Below the pieces are notes generated by a model, which saw only the letters and a list, made by a program, of their open reading frames with translations, ran no database searches and was not told the origin of the DNA. The translations under genes were made by a program, and so were the position numbers. A DNA stretch of 64,000 nt from Chloroflexota bacterium (lineage in GTDB: Bacteria; Chloroflexota; Anaerolineae; UBA4142), in the NCBI GenBank assembly GCA_016219275.1, contig JACRBM010000042.1, forward strand, positions 1-64,000, in the 5' to 3' direction. Shown piece by piece: positions 24,884 to 32,556 of the stretch. Position 1 is the first letter of the stretch. Each line of letters opens with the position of its first letter.

Positions 24884-26086
24884 ATGAAAATGAAAACCTG
24901 GTTTCGATCATTCATCCTCGCGTGCACGATGGCGCTCGTCGCGACGATAAACACATACGCGCAAACGCCGGTCGTCATCAATGTGACCCAAGTGGACACC
25001 TCGCGCTTTCCGCAAGTAGATGTGTACATTTCGGTGACGGACGCGAATGGCAATCCGGTACGAAATGTGCCGGCAAGCGCGCTGCAAGTTCAAGAAAACG
25101 GCAAGACGGTCGCGGCAACGGCGACGACGCGCTCCGGCGACCTGGGTCCAGTGAGTACGATCCTCATCGTAGATCGCAGCGGTAGCATGGCGCGTAGCGG
25201 CAAGATGGACGGTGCGAAGCAAGCTGCGACGACGTTCGTGAATCAAATGCGTTCGGGTGATCGCGCCGCGTTGGTGCAGTTCGACACGGAAATCGAAACT
25301 CTGCAATCATTGACCGACAACAAGAACGCGCTGCTTGCCGCAATTCCAAAACTCGTCCCGCGCGGTAACACGGCGATGTACGACGCGCTCGGTCAAGCGA
25401 GCAGGTTTTTCGAATCGGCGCAGGGACGCAAAGCGGTCATCGTCGTGACGGATGGCATGGACAACGCGAGCAACCTCAGCCGCGATGCGATGTTGAATTC
25501 CGCGAATTCGAGCGGTTATTCGATCTACACGATTGGTCTGGGCGCGCAAGCGGTGGGTACGAATAGTCAGGAAGGCATTGACGAGCCGGTGCTCCAAGAG
25601 ATCGCGCGCGCGTCGTTGGGCGAATACTATTACGCGCCGGACGCGAGTCAACTCGGCACGCTGTATCAGCAAATCGCGTCGCGCATTCAAAACGAGTACA
25701 AGTTGACGTACACCTCGACTGCCGCGCTGCGCGATGGATTGAAACGCGCGATTGTGGTGACCGCGCCGGGCTTGGGCACGACGCGCGCGGATTACAATCC
25801 GGGCGGCGTGATTCCCGAAGTTGAGCCGCAAGGATGGTCGTGGGTGTGGTTTATGCTCGCGTTGATTCTGCTCGTCGCGCTGTTCTTTGCGCCGCAAGGA
25901 GCGCGTTGGGTGTTCGCGCGCGCGACGCCCGCGCCCGCACCAAAGTCGCGAGTGCGATTGACGGAGGGCGCAACGACCCCCGCGCCAAGCTCACCGCGTC
26001 CCTCGCGCATCAAGATCAAGAAGCCGGCAACCGCGGATGCGACGCGGCAAAAGTTGCCGTGGGACGAGGAGCCATCCAAGCATTGA
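24884..26086 (+). CDS. secreted, membrane-anchored von Willebrand factor A (VWA) domain protein
   Basis: About 400 residues. The ATG at 24884 or 24890 opens a signal peptide (FILACTMALVATINTYAQ). A short N-terminal beta domain is followed by a VWA domain (about 85-275) with a complete metal-ion site: DRSGSMARS, Thr in GNTAMYD, and VVTDGMDNAS. Near 320-340 is a membrane span (WFMLALILLVALFF), then a basic Pro-rich cytoplasmic tail. VWA domains bind proteins through Mg2+. It could be the outside partner of the membrane RING/FHA proteins, but only neighbourhood supports that. Confidence 0.85.
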   Translation: MKMKTWFRSFILACTMALVATINTYAQTPVVINVTQVDTSRFPQVDVYISVTDANGNPVRNVPASALQVQENGKTVAATATTRSGDLGPVSTILIVDRSGSMARSGKMDGAKQAATTFVNQMRSGDRAALVQFDTEIETLQSLTDNKNALLAAIPKLVPRGNTAMYDALGQASRFFESAQGRKAVIVVTDGMDNASNLSRDAMLNSANSSGYSIYTIGLGAQAVGTNSQEGIDEPVLQEIARASLGEYYYAPDASQLGTLYQQIASRIQNEYKLTYTSTAALRDGLKRAIVVTAPGLGTTRADYNPGGVIPEVEPQGWSWVWFMLALILLVALFFAPQGARWVFARATPAPAPKSRVRLTEGATTPAPSSPRPSRIKIKKPATADATRQKLPWDEEPSKH

Positions 26087-26094
26087 TTCGTGAC

Positions 26095-26142
26095 GAAAGG
26101 GCGAAGCATTTTCCAGAGTTTAGAGTAATGCTTTGCCCTTTC
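26095..26142 (+). terminator. long hairpin after the VWA gene
   Basis: GAAAGGGCGAAGCATT and AATGCTTTGCCCTTTC form a 16-bp stem with one G-T pair and a 16-base loop. No T-run follows. Confidence 0.55.
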
Positions 26143-26172
26143 AAATTAGACGATATTTGAATTGAGAATTAT

Positions 26173-26241
26173 GCCCACGAAGGACACCAAGATCACAAAG
26201 CAAAACTGAATAATTTCGTGTCCTTCGTGTTCTTCGTGGGG
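26173..26241. repeat. inverted repeat of CACGAAGGACAC type
   Basis: CACGAAGGACACCAAGA is mirrored by TTTCGTGTCCTTCGTG and a further CTTCGTGGGG. Such 'cacgaaggacac' palindromes are frequent spacer repeats in large environmental genomes. It fills most of the gap before the TolB-like gene. Confidence 0.65.
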
Positions 26242-26281
26242 GAAAAGTTAAATTCGGGTAACGTCTATATCGGAGCAAAAC

Positions 26282-27328
26282 ATGTTTGACAATATGCCGA
26301 ATGTCGGGAAGAAAGGGAACCCAGGTTCGTCGAATCGGCGCGCGCCAATCGTGGTCGGTCTGCTTGCGCTCGTCGCGTTGCTGATTTGCCTCGCGCTGGC
26401 AGGTTTGGGCGCGGGGACATTTTGGTTGCAGCGACCTGGGTCATCCTTGCCGGAAAAACTCGGTTTGACATCTCCGTCAACGAGCGTGACGTCGGACGCG
26501 ACAACCGCGCCCGCGGCGTCATCGTCCGCGCGCGCGACCGGTAAAATCGCGTACAGCGTTTTTACCGGCGATTCGCCGGAGGGCAAAACGATTTGGGTGA
26601 TGAACGCGGATGGCAGTAATCCAAAACAAATTCTGCCCAAAGCGTCCTCGCCGACGTTTTCGCCGGACGGCAAGCGCATCGCGTTTTATCAGTGGAACAA
26701 TGGCATCTTTGTCGCGAACGCGGATGGATCGAACGCGCAGAAAATTCTCGGCGAGACGAACGCAAAATATCTCGCGTGGTCGCATGACGGCAAATGGATC
26801 GCGTTCGCATCCCAGCCGATTCAAAAAGAAGGCATGAATGTGAACATTGACGCAGTGTTCGCGGACGGCAGTCTGCGGCGCACAATTGTCGGCGGCGGTA
26901 CGTTGCCTGCCTGGTCGCCGGACGATACGCAGATCACATTTTCGTCGTGTCGCGGAAGTAACTGCGGAATTTTGATCGCGAGTTCGTTGGGCAACGATGG
27001 CGGACGTTTGATCGTCGGCGAGTTGGGCGCGAATCCGATGTGGTCGCCGGATGGACAACGCATCGTCTATCAAGCCGAAGCGGATGGCGTCAAGCAATTG
27101 TTCGTCGTCAACGCGAATGGATCGGGCAAGCGGCAACTGACGACCGGCAAAGAACAACACGTCGGCGCAACGTGGTCGCTCGACGGAAATTTTATTTTCT
27201 ATCGTGCGACCGACAACAATCACTGGGGCATTTATCGCATGAACGCCGATGGCAGCAATCCAACGCGTCTCATCCAGGATGTCGCACCAGTGGATTGGGC
27301 ATACGAGCGGTTAGCGGTCGGCAAGTAA
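26282..27328 (+). CDS. membrane-anchored TolB-like beta-propeller protein (PD40 repeats)
   Basis: 348 residues. One N-terminal membrane anchor (residues 21-45, IVVGLLALVALLICLALAG) is followed by a Ser/Thr linker and an extracytoplasmic propeller. At least five PD40/WD40-like blades can be read (FSPDGKRIAFY, WSHDGKWIAFA, WSPDDTQITFS, WSPDGQRIVYQ, WSLDGNFIFYR), alternating with MNADGSNP-type loops. It is a scaffold and no enzyme is implied. It is the last gene of the plus-strand block and is followed by a real terminator. Membership in the ubiquitin-like operon is plausible but not certain (195-base gap). Confidence 0.82.
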   Translation: MFDNMPNVGKKGNPGSSNRRAPIVVGLLALVALLICLALAGLGAGTFWLQRPGSSLPEKLGLTSPSTSVTSDATTAPAASSSARATGKIAYSVFTGDSPEGKTIWVMNADGSNPKQILPKASSPTFSPDGKRIAFYQWNNGIFVANADGSNAQKILGETNAKYLAWSHDGKWIAFASQPIQKEGMNVNIDAVFADGSLRRTIVGGGTLPAWSPDDTQITFSSCRGSNCGILIASSLGNDGGRLIVGELGANPMWSPDGQRIVYQAEADGVKQLFVVNANGSGKRQLTTGKEQHVGATWSLDGNFIFYRATDNNHWGIYRMNADGSNPTRLIQDVAPVDWAYERLAVGK

Positions 27329-27345
27329 ATCCAAAGCAGCAGCAT

Positions 27346-27463
27346 GGGGCGATTGAAATCGCCGCGGGCGGGCGTTCCGCCGGGCGTCCACCTCCGTGGA
27401 CGCCGATTCGCCGGCGTAGGCGGGCGACCAGCCACCGGCTCACGCGGGGCAATTTCAATTGCC
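27346..27463. repeat. dispersed repeat family C, copy 1
   Basis: A string of three hairpins: GGGCGATTGAAATCGCC, GGCGTCCACCTCCGTGGACG and GGCAATTTCAATTGCC, joined by GGGCGTTCCGCC and GGGCGACCAGCC. A second, slightly longer copy is at 54025-54170. Confidence 0.85.
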
Positions 27464-27494
27464 ATCTCTCCGGTGGGCATACAACACTATCGAG

Positions 27495-27532
27495 AGAATC
27501 CAGGTTTCTCCAAGAAACCTGGATTCTTTTTT
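27495..27532 (+). terminator. family A hairpin with T-run: terminator of the ubiquitin-like/TolB block
   Basis: Copy 4 of the family A palindrome (AGAATCCAGGTTTCT, loop CCA, perfect 15-bp stem) is followed directly by six T on the plus strand, a full intrinsic terminator. It shows how this repeat family can work as termination signals. Confidence 0.85.
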
Positions 27533-27571
27533 GCTCAAATATTTCTGTGTGTTTCTGTGGCAGAAAACGTG

Positions 27572-28243
27572 TCAGTCACTAACGGGGCGAATCAATTCTG
27601 CGGAGTTATTGCGCGGCGAGTTGACGAGCGATGAAACTGGGTAGGCAATCATCTTGTCGGCGGGATACGGTTGCAGAAGCGTCACCAATTCACCCAGGTC
27701 TTGGTTGGCTGGGTTGAGCCACGATTTGTATGATGTCTTGGGTAGGATAACGGGCATCCGCTCGTGAATCGGTTTCATCAACTCGTTCGCCGATGTGGTA
27801 ATGATCGTGCACGAAGCGATCCACTCGTCGTCGGGCGATTTCCACACGTCGTACAAGCCGGCAAAGCCAAACGGCTTTTTCGATTTGAGCTGAATGAACA
27901 TTGGAATTTTCTGCGCGCCGGTCTTTTGCCATTCGTAAAATCCATCGGCGACGATCAAGCAACGCCGGCTTTTCAACGGTCGTTTGAAGCTCGCCTTCTC
28001 CGCGACGGTCTCGGCGCGCGCGTTGATCATCTTGGAGCCGATAGCCATGTCCTTTGCCCACACCGGAATCAAGCCCCAACGCATCGCGTCAAGCACATTC
28101 TGTCCGTCGCGTTGCACGACCGCGACGACTTGCTGGGTTGGCGCGACGTTGTAGTTGGGTTTCACTTCGGCATTGACTTGCGCGATATTGAACGCCAGTT
28201 GAATCTGTTCGAGATCCGACTGGATGATAAACCGACCGCACAT
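27572..28243 (-). CDS. SOS-response-associated peptidase (SRAP/YedK/HMCES family)
   Basis: Forms a covalent thiazolidine link to abasic sites in single-stranded DNA, shielding them. The 223-residue protein begins MCGRFIIQSD; Cys2 is the catalytic residue after Met removal. NYNVAPTQQV and an active-site glutamate and histidine region (ERMPVILPK) are in place. The longer reading frame upstream is only repeat DNA. The start at 28241-28243 has GGAGGAGG 6 bases before it. It follows RecD2, another DNA-repair gene, across a tandem repeat array. Confidence 0.92.
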   Translation of the reverse strand: MCGRFIIQSDLEQIQLAFNIAQVNAEVKPNYNVAPTQQVVAVVQRDGQNVLDAMRWGLIPVWAKDMAIGSKMINARAETVAEKASFKRPLKSRRCLIVADGFYEWQKTGAQKIPMFIQLKSKKPFGFAGLYDVWKSPDDEWIASCTIITTSANELMKPIHERMPVILPKTSYKSWLNPANQDLGELVTLLQPYPADKMIAYPVSSLVNSPRNNSAELIRPVSD

Positions 28244-28261
28244 AAGGTACCTCCTCCAGTA

Positions 28262-28534
28262 GCGCAAATTTCCAATTTGCGTTGGCAAGTTGGAAACTTG
28301 CCCTACGCGACTACGTGGCGCAAATTTCCAATTTGCGTGCGGCAAGTTGGAAACTTGCCCTACGCGGCTACGTGGCGCAAATTTCCAATTTGCGTACGGC
28401 AGGTTGGAAACTTGCCCTACGCGACTACGTGGCGCAAATTTCCAATTTGCGTTGGCAAGTTGGAAACTTGCCCTACGCGGCTACGTGGCGCAAATTTCCA
28501 ATTTGCGTACGGCAAGTTGGAAACTTGCCCTACG
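28262..28534. repeat. tandem array of five 56/57-bp units, each with two palindromes (family D)
   Basis: Units begin at 28262, 28318, 28375, 28432 and 28488 (the last is truncated at 47 bp). Each holds GCAAATTTCCAATTTGC and GGCAAGTTGGAAACTTGCC, then CCCTACGCG(A/G)CTACGTG. Units 1 and 4 share GCGTTGGC; units 2, 3 and 5 have one more base (GTGCGGC or GTACGGC). The stop codon of recD2 lies in unit 5. A degenerate relative is at 38095-38188. Confidence 0.92.
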
Positions 28535-30764
28535 ATCCAGTTTTATATACCGCCGACGATTTCTTCGTCGGCGCGTTTTTTGTTTGAGCCGGTTCCTGCA
28601 AGCGTTTAGCCAGCCGCGAATTGCGTTGCACGATCTTGTTGTTCTTGACCGCGAGCGCGATCGCTTTGGGAGTGCCGACCAGGACGACGAGTTCTTTGGC
28701 GCGCGTCACGGCGGTGTAAAGTAGGTTGCGTTGCAACATCAAGTAATGTTGCGTGAGCAAGGGGATCACCACCGCGCGATATTCGCTCCCCTGGGATTTG
28801 TGAACGCTCATTGCAAACGCGTGCACGAGTTCATCCAATTCTCCGAATTCATACTCCACGCGCGCGCCGTCGAAATCCACACCCAGGACTTGGTCCTCGC
28901 TATCTACTGACACGACGCGACCCAGGTCGCCGTTGAACACTTGCTTGTCATAGTTGTTGCGTGTTTGCAGAACCTTGTCGCCCACGCGAAAGACGCGGCT
29001 ACCGTGACGCTGCTCTTTCTTACGCTCCGCCGCCGGATTGAGTGCATCTTGGAGCGATTGATTCAACGCACCCACTCCCACAGTCCCGCGGTGCATCGGA
29101 CTGAGTACCTGGATGTCTTCGATGGCGTCCATGCCGAATTTGTTCGGGATGCGCGTCTTGACCACTTCGACAACGCGCTGTGCGGCTTGCTCCGGTTCGC
29201 TTTCTTTGAAGAGAAAAAAATCCTTGGCGACCTGGGTGAACTGCGGCATCTCACCCTGGTTAATTCGATGCGCGTTCGTGATGATGAGACTCTCTTCCGC
29301 TTGGCGAAAGATCACGTCGAGCGCGACGACGGGCACGAACTGGGACGCGATCAAATCGCGCAACACACTGCCCGCGCCGACCGAGGGCAGTTGATCGGGG
29401 TCGCCGATCAAGAGCACGTGACTCCAGAGATCGAGCGCCTTGAGCAACGCGTTCATCAGCAATAGGTCAATCATCGAGAGTTCATCCACGATGATCAAAT
29501 CCGCGTCGAGCGGATTGTCGCGGTCGCGCAGAAACTTGTTGCCTTCATACGGTTTGAATTCCAGGAGCCGATGCAAGGTCTGCGCGGTTTCGCCGGTCGC
29601 TTCGCTCAAACGTTTCGCGGCGCGTCCGGTCGGCGCGGCAAGTTTGAACGTCTTGCGTTTGGCTTTCAAGAGCTGAATCAACGCGCGCACGCTCGTCGTC
29701 TTGCCGGTGCCAGGTCCGCCGGTGAGGACAGAGACTTTGGAGGTGAGTGCGGTCTTGACCGCCTCTTGTTGTTTCGCGGTCAACGCGATGCGATTCTTTT
29801 GCGCGACCCACTCGAACGCGCTCGCCCAATCGAGCGCGCGAAATTCCTCCAGGCGCGTGCGCGGCTGTGCGACCAATTCCTTCAAGCGATTGGCGACGCC
29901 GATCTCGGCGTAATAGAATGGGATCAAGTAGACGGCTTCATCTTCGACGAACACTTCTTCGGCTTGCGCCAGTCGCGCGATGGCTTCTTCGACGAGTTGC
30001 GCCGATGCATCCAGCGCCTCGGTCGCCGCGCGAATCAGATCGGTGCGCAACGCGAACACGTGTCCATCGTCGCTGAATTGACCCAGGACGTAGCGCACGC
30101 CGGCTTCGATCCGCGCGGGGTCGCTGGGCTGAATGCCCATCGCGCGCGCGATTTTATCGGCGGTGAGAAATCCAATGCCCCAGATATCGCGCGCGAGACG
30201 ATACGGATCGTTGCGCACGATGTTGAGCGCGCCGTCGCCGTATGCTTTGTAGATTTTCACCGCGAGCGACGTACTGACGCCATGACTCTGGAGAAAGAGC
30301 ATCACTTCTTTGATCTGCTTCTGCTCCGCCCAGCCGCGTTGAATGATCTCGATGCGCTTGGGTCCGACGCCATCCACCTCGCGCAGACGCGCGACATCGG
30401 TTTCGATCACGTCGAGCGTGTCGAGTCCGAAATGTTTAACGATGCGTTCCGCGGTGACCGGACCGACGCCTTTAATCAGACCGGAACCCAGGTATTTGCG
30501 TAGACCTTGGACGGTCGCCGGATATTGCAAGGAAAAATGTTTGATCTCGAATTGGCGACCATGTTGAGGATGATTCGTCCAGATGCCATCGAGCGACAAC
30601 GATTCGCCGACATTCGCGCCCATCAGATTGCCGACGATGGTGATCGTGTCCGGTTTGCCTTCGGGCAAAAAGCGCGCGACGGTATAACCGTTCTCTTCGT
30701 TGTAGAACGTGATGCGCTCGATGGTGCCGCGCAACGATTGTAGCGGAACAGATGAGGGAGTCAC
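28530..30764 (-). CDS. RecD2-type 5'-3' DNA helicase
   Basis: 744 residues. An N-terminal OB-like and helix-hairpin-helix region (GLRKYLGSGLIKGVGPVTAERIVKHFG) precedes superfamily 1B helicase motifs. These include VSVLTGGPGTGKTTSVRALI (Walker A, near residue 350), LIIVDELSMID (Walker B) and GDPDQLPSVGAG. VHKSQGSEYRAVV and YTAVTRAKELVVL lie at the end. RecD2 is the RecBC-independent form and unwinds DNA in repair. I placed the start at the GTG at 30764, 7 bases after a TATAAT box, implying a leaderless message. The C-terminus runs into the tandem repeat array, which supplies its stop. Confidence 0.9.
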   Translation of the reverse strand: MTPSSVPLQSLRGTIERITFYNEENGYTVARFLPEGKPDTITIVGNLMGANVGESLSLDGIWTNHPQHGRQFEIKHFSLQYPATVQGLRKYLGSGLIKGVGPVTAERIVKHFGLDTLDVIETDVARLREVDGVGPKRIEIIQRGWAEQKQIKEVMLFLQSHGVSTSLAVKIYKAYGDGALNIVRNDPYRLARDIWGIGFLTADKIARAMGIQPSDPARIEAGVRYVLGQFSDDGHVFALRTDLIRAATEALDASAQLVEEAIARLAQAEEVFVEDEAVYLIPFYYAEIGVANRLKELVAQPRTRLEEFRALDWASAFEWVAQKNRIALTAKQQEAVKTALTSKVSVLTGGPGTGKTTSVRALIQLLKAKRKTFKLAAPTGRAAKRLSEATGETAQTLHRLLEFKPYEGNKFLRDRDNPLDADLIIVDELSMIDLLLMNALLKALDLWSHVLLIGDPDQLPSVGAGSVLRDLIASQFVPVVALDVIFRQAEESLIITNAHRINQGEMPQFTQVAKDFFLFKESEPEQAAQRVVEVVKTRIPNKFGMDAIEDIQVLSPMHRGTVGVGALNQSLQDALNPAAERKKEQRHGSRVFRVGDKVLQTRNNYDKQVFNGDLGRVVSVDSEDQVLGVDFDGARVEYEFGELDELVHAFAMSVHKSQGSEYRAVVIPLLTQHYLMLQRNLLYTAVTRAKELVVLVGTPKAIALAVKNNKIVQRNSRLAKRLQEPAQTKNAPTKKSSAVYKTGS

Positions 30765-30771
30765 GCCGGGG

Positions 30772-30777
30772 ATTATA
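30772..30777 (-). promoter_or_regulatory. -10 box of a leaderless recD2 promoter
   Basis: TATAAT on the minus strand, 7 bases from the GTG start, so transcription should begin at the start codon itself. A weak TTGTTC lies 17 bases upstream of the box. No ribosome site is possible in this arrangement. Confidence 0.65.
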
Positions 30778-30809
30778 GCGCAGATGTCAAGACCGAACAA
30801 GTGGTCTAT

Positions 30810-31436
30810 CTATAATCTTTTCTCGACAATCGCCAGGATTTCGCGCTTGCGTCGTTCGGCTTCCGCGACGAGTTGCGCCGCGCGCGAACGGCGATCCTGG
30901 GTGAACATCGCGTCGTCAATCGAACCAAGATTGATCGCGACGTTCAACGCCGCGCCGCGTACGCCCGCTTCCGCCATCAACGCGCCCACGCCGCCGTCGC
31001 TCGCGGCATTCTTGTTGCCTTTTTCCGCGACGACGCGCGCCAGTTCGAGCACTTGCGCGCATTGTTCAGCGACGTGCAGTGGCACATCGGTGGCATGTTT
31101 CAGCGCGTCTCGAATCGCGTTCGCGCGCGCGTTTTTTTCTTCGTCGGTGTGCTTGGGCAGTTTGTACGCCTCCATCACGCGCGCGTACGCGTCGGTATCG
31201 CTTTGCATCAAGTCGCGCAGTTCGCGCTGCAGTTCTTCGGCGCGTATGAGGATTGTTTGCATTTCGTCATTCACCGCCGCATAGTTTTTTCTGCCGATAG
31301 TCAGACGGCACACCATCGCGACGAGCGACGCGCCGAGCGCGCCGCTGAGCGCGGCGACGGTGCCGCCACCCGGCGCGGGTTCCGCCGAGGCAACCTGGTC
31401 TAAAAATGTTTGCACGGATTCAGATGCGAAGGACAT
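30810..31436 (-). CDS. fchA: methenyltetrahydrofolate cyclohydrolase / formimino-THF cyclodeaminase
   Basis: 208 residues, all-helical FTCD C-terminal domain. It starts FLDQVASAEPAPGGGTVAALSGALGA, the family hallmark, and ends in a Lys/Arg-rich helix. It removes ammonia from 5-formimino-THF, giving methenyl-THF, the last step of the formimino branch of histidine breakdown. AGGAGG stands 8 bases before the ATG. It follows ftcD across one family A hairpin, so both halves of the animal FTCD enzyme are separate genes here. Confidence 0.9.
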   Translation of the reverse strand: MSFASESVQTFLDQVASAEPAPGGGTVAALSGALGASLVAMVCRLTIGRKNYAAVNDEMQTILIRAEELQRELRDLMQSDTDAYARVMEAYKLPKHTDEEKNARANAIRDALKHATDVPLHVAEQCAQVLELARVVAEKGNKNAASDGGVGALMAEAGVRGAALNVAINLGSIDDAMFTQDRRSRAAQLVAEAERRKREILAIVEKRL

Positions 31437-31492
31437 GGAAAACCTCCTGGATCAATTTAACATCTACGCAAATGCAATCAGCAAGCGGAGAT

Positions 31493-31525
31493 AGAATCCA
31501 GGTTTCTTCGAGAAACCTGGATTCT
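31493..31525. repeat. palindromic hairpin repeat family A, copy 5
   Basis: Perfect 15-bp stem, loop TCG, between ftcD and fchA. Confidence 0.9.
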
Positions 31526-31543
31526 GGCGAAGGGATTGTCAAT

Positions 31544-32440
31544 TTACTCGCCGTGGATTTTCATCTCGACGACCTGGTTCGCGTTCAGCGCCGGCAACTT
31601 GAGCGCGTGCGCCGCGAGCTGGGTCAATGCTTCGAGCGGCACGAGTCCGATGAGTTCGCTTTCCAACACCTGGACGTCCCGCCTGTCGGCTTCGGCTTTC
31701 ACCGCATTGAACGCGGTCAACATACCGGTCACGTTAAAGTCGGTCAGGTTCATCGAAACCTGCGCGAGGTTGCGTTCGCGCAACATGAATCCCTTTGCCT
31801 TGACCGATTTCAATCCGCCGCCGCGTTCGCGGATTGCACGTGCAATGTCTTTGGCAATTTGCAAATCGCTCGTTGCCAGGTTGACGTTGAACGCGATGAG
31901 GTATGGTCGCGCGCCGATCACCGTCGCACCGGCTTTGCCGAGGCGACTGGGTCCGAAATCCGGCGCGCGCGCTGGGTCGGTCGCGATTTCGCGCCTGAGC
32001 GTTTCGTACTGTCCGCGCCGAATGTACGCTAGGTCGCGTCGTTCGGGGCGCGTTGCCGCGCTCTCGTAGAGATACACGGGAATATCCAATTCGCGCGCGA
32101 CGCGTGCGCCCAAGCGTTGCGCCATCGTGACGCATTCCTGCATCGTCACGCCGCTGACCGGCACGAACGGCACGACATCGGTTGCGCCGATGCGCGGATG
32201 TTCGCCGTGATGCGTGTCGAGATCAATCAAGCGCGCGGCGGTCCCGATCCCGCGAAACGCGGCGTCTTCTAGCGCGTCCGGCGCGCCGGCGAGTGTGATG
32301 ACGCAGCGGTTGTGATCCGCGTCCATCTCGCGGTCGAGCAGTTTGACGCCGGGCAACAACATCGCGCTGACGATTTCATCAACGATTTGCACGCGCCGAC
32401 CTTCGGAAAAATTCGGCACGCATTCGACAATCTTTTCCAT
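31544..32440 (-). CDS. ftcD: glutamate formimidoyltransferase
   Basis: 298 residues. Moves the formimino group from N-formimino-L-glutamate to tetrahydrofolate. VECVPNFSEGR opens the protein and THHGEHPRIGATDVVPFVP holds the catalytic histidine near residue 82. Next YLYESAATRPERRDLAYIRRGQYE follows as in all family members. It is encoded between hutU and fchA in the same direction. AAGGAAA precedes the ATG. Confidence 0.93.
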   Translation of the reverse strand: MEKIVECVPNFSEGRRVQIVDEIVSAMLLPGVKLLDREMDADHNRCVITLAGAPDALEDAAFRGIGTAARLIDLDTHHGEHPRIGATDVVPFVPVSGVTMQECVTMAQRLGARVARELDIPVYLYESAATRPERRDLAYIRRGQYETLRREIATDPARAPDFGPSRLGKAGATVIGARPYLIAFNVNLATSDLQIAKDIARAIRERGGGLKSVKAKGFMLRERNLAQVSMNLTDFNVTGMLTAFNAVKAEADRRDVQVLESELIGLVPLEALTQLAAHALKLPALNANQVVEMKIHGE

Positions 32441-32468
32441 GATTTTCCTTAACTCGGATGTTAATTAT

Positions 32469-32538
32469 GGGACGCGGACGAACGCGGACAAGCGCAGATA
32501 AAAAAATAATCCGTGTTCATCCGCGTTCATCCGCGCCC
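32469..32538. repeat. inverted repeat family B, copy 1
   Basis: GGACGCGGACGAACGCGGAC pairs with ATCCGCGTTCATCCGCG and neighbours, between hutU and ftcD. Other members: about 42025-42077, 48054-48186 and 53978-54226. Confidence 0.8.
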
Positions 32539-32556
32539 TATTTGTTTTTGGGCGAT

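Noticed and set aside
28262-28534. CRISPR array
   Set aside because: The units are 56/57 bp with no unique spacers; the whole unit repeats, and no cas genes are near.
28282-28587. Short proteins read from the tandem repeats (WKLALR / ISNL repeats)
   Set aside because: Translations of palindromic repeat DNA; no start signals, and both strands read alike.
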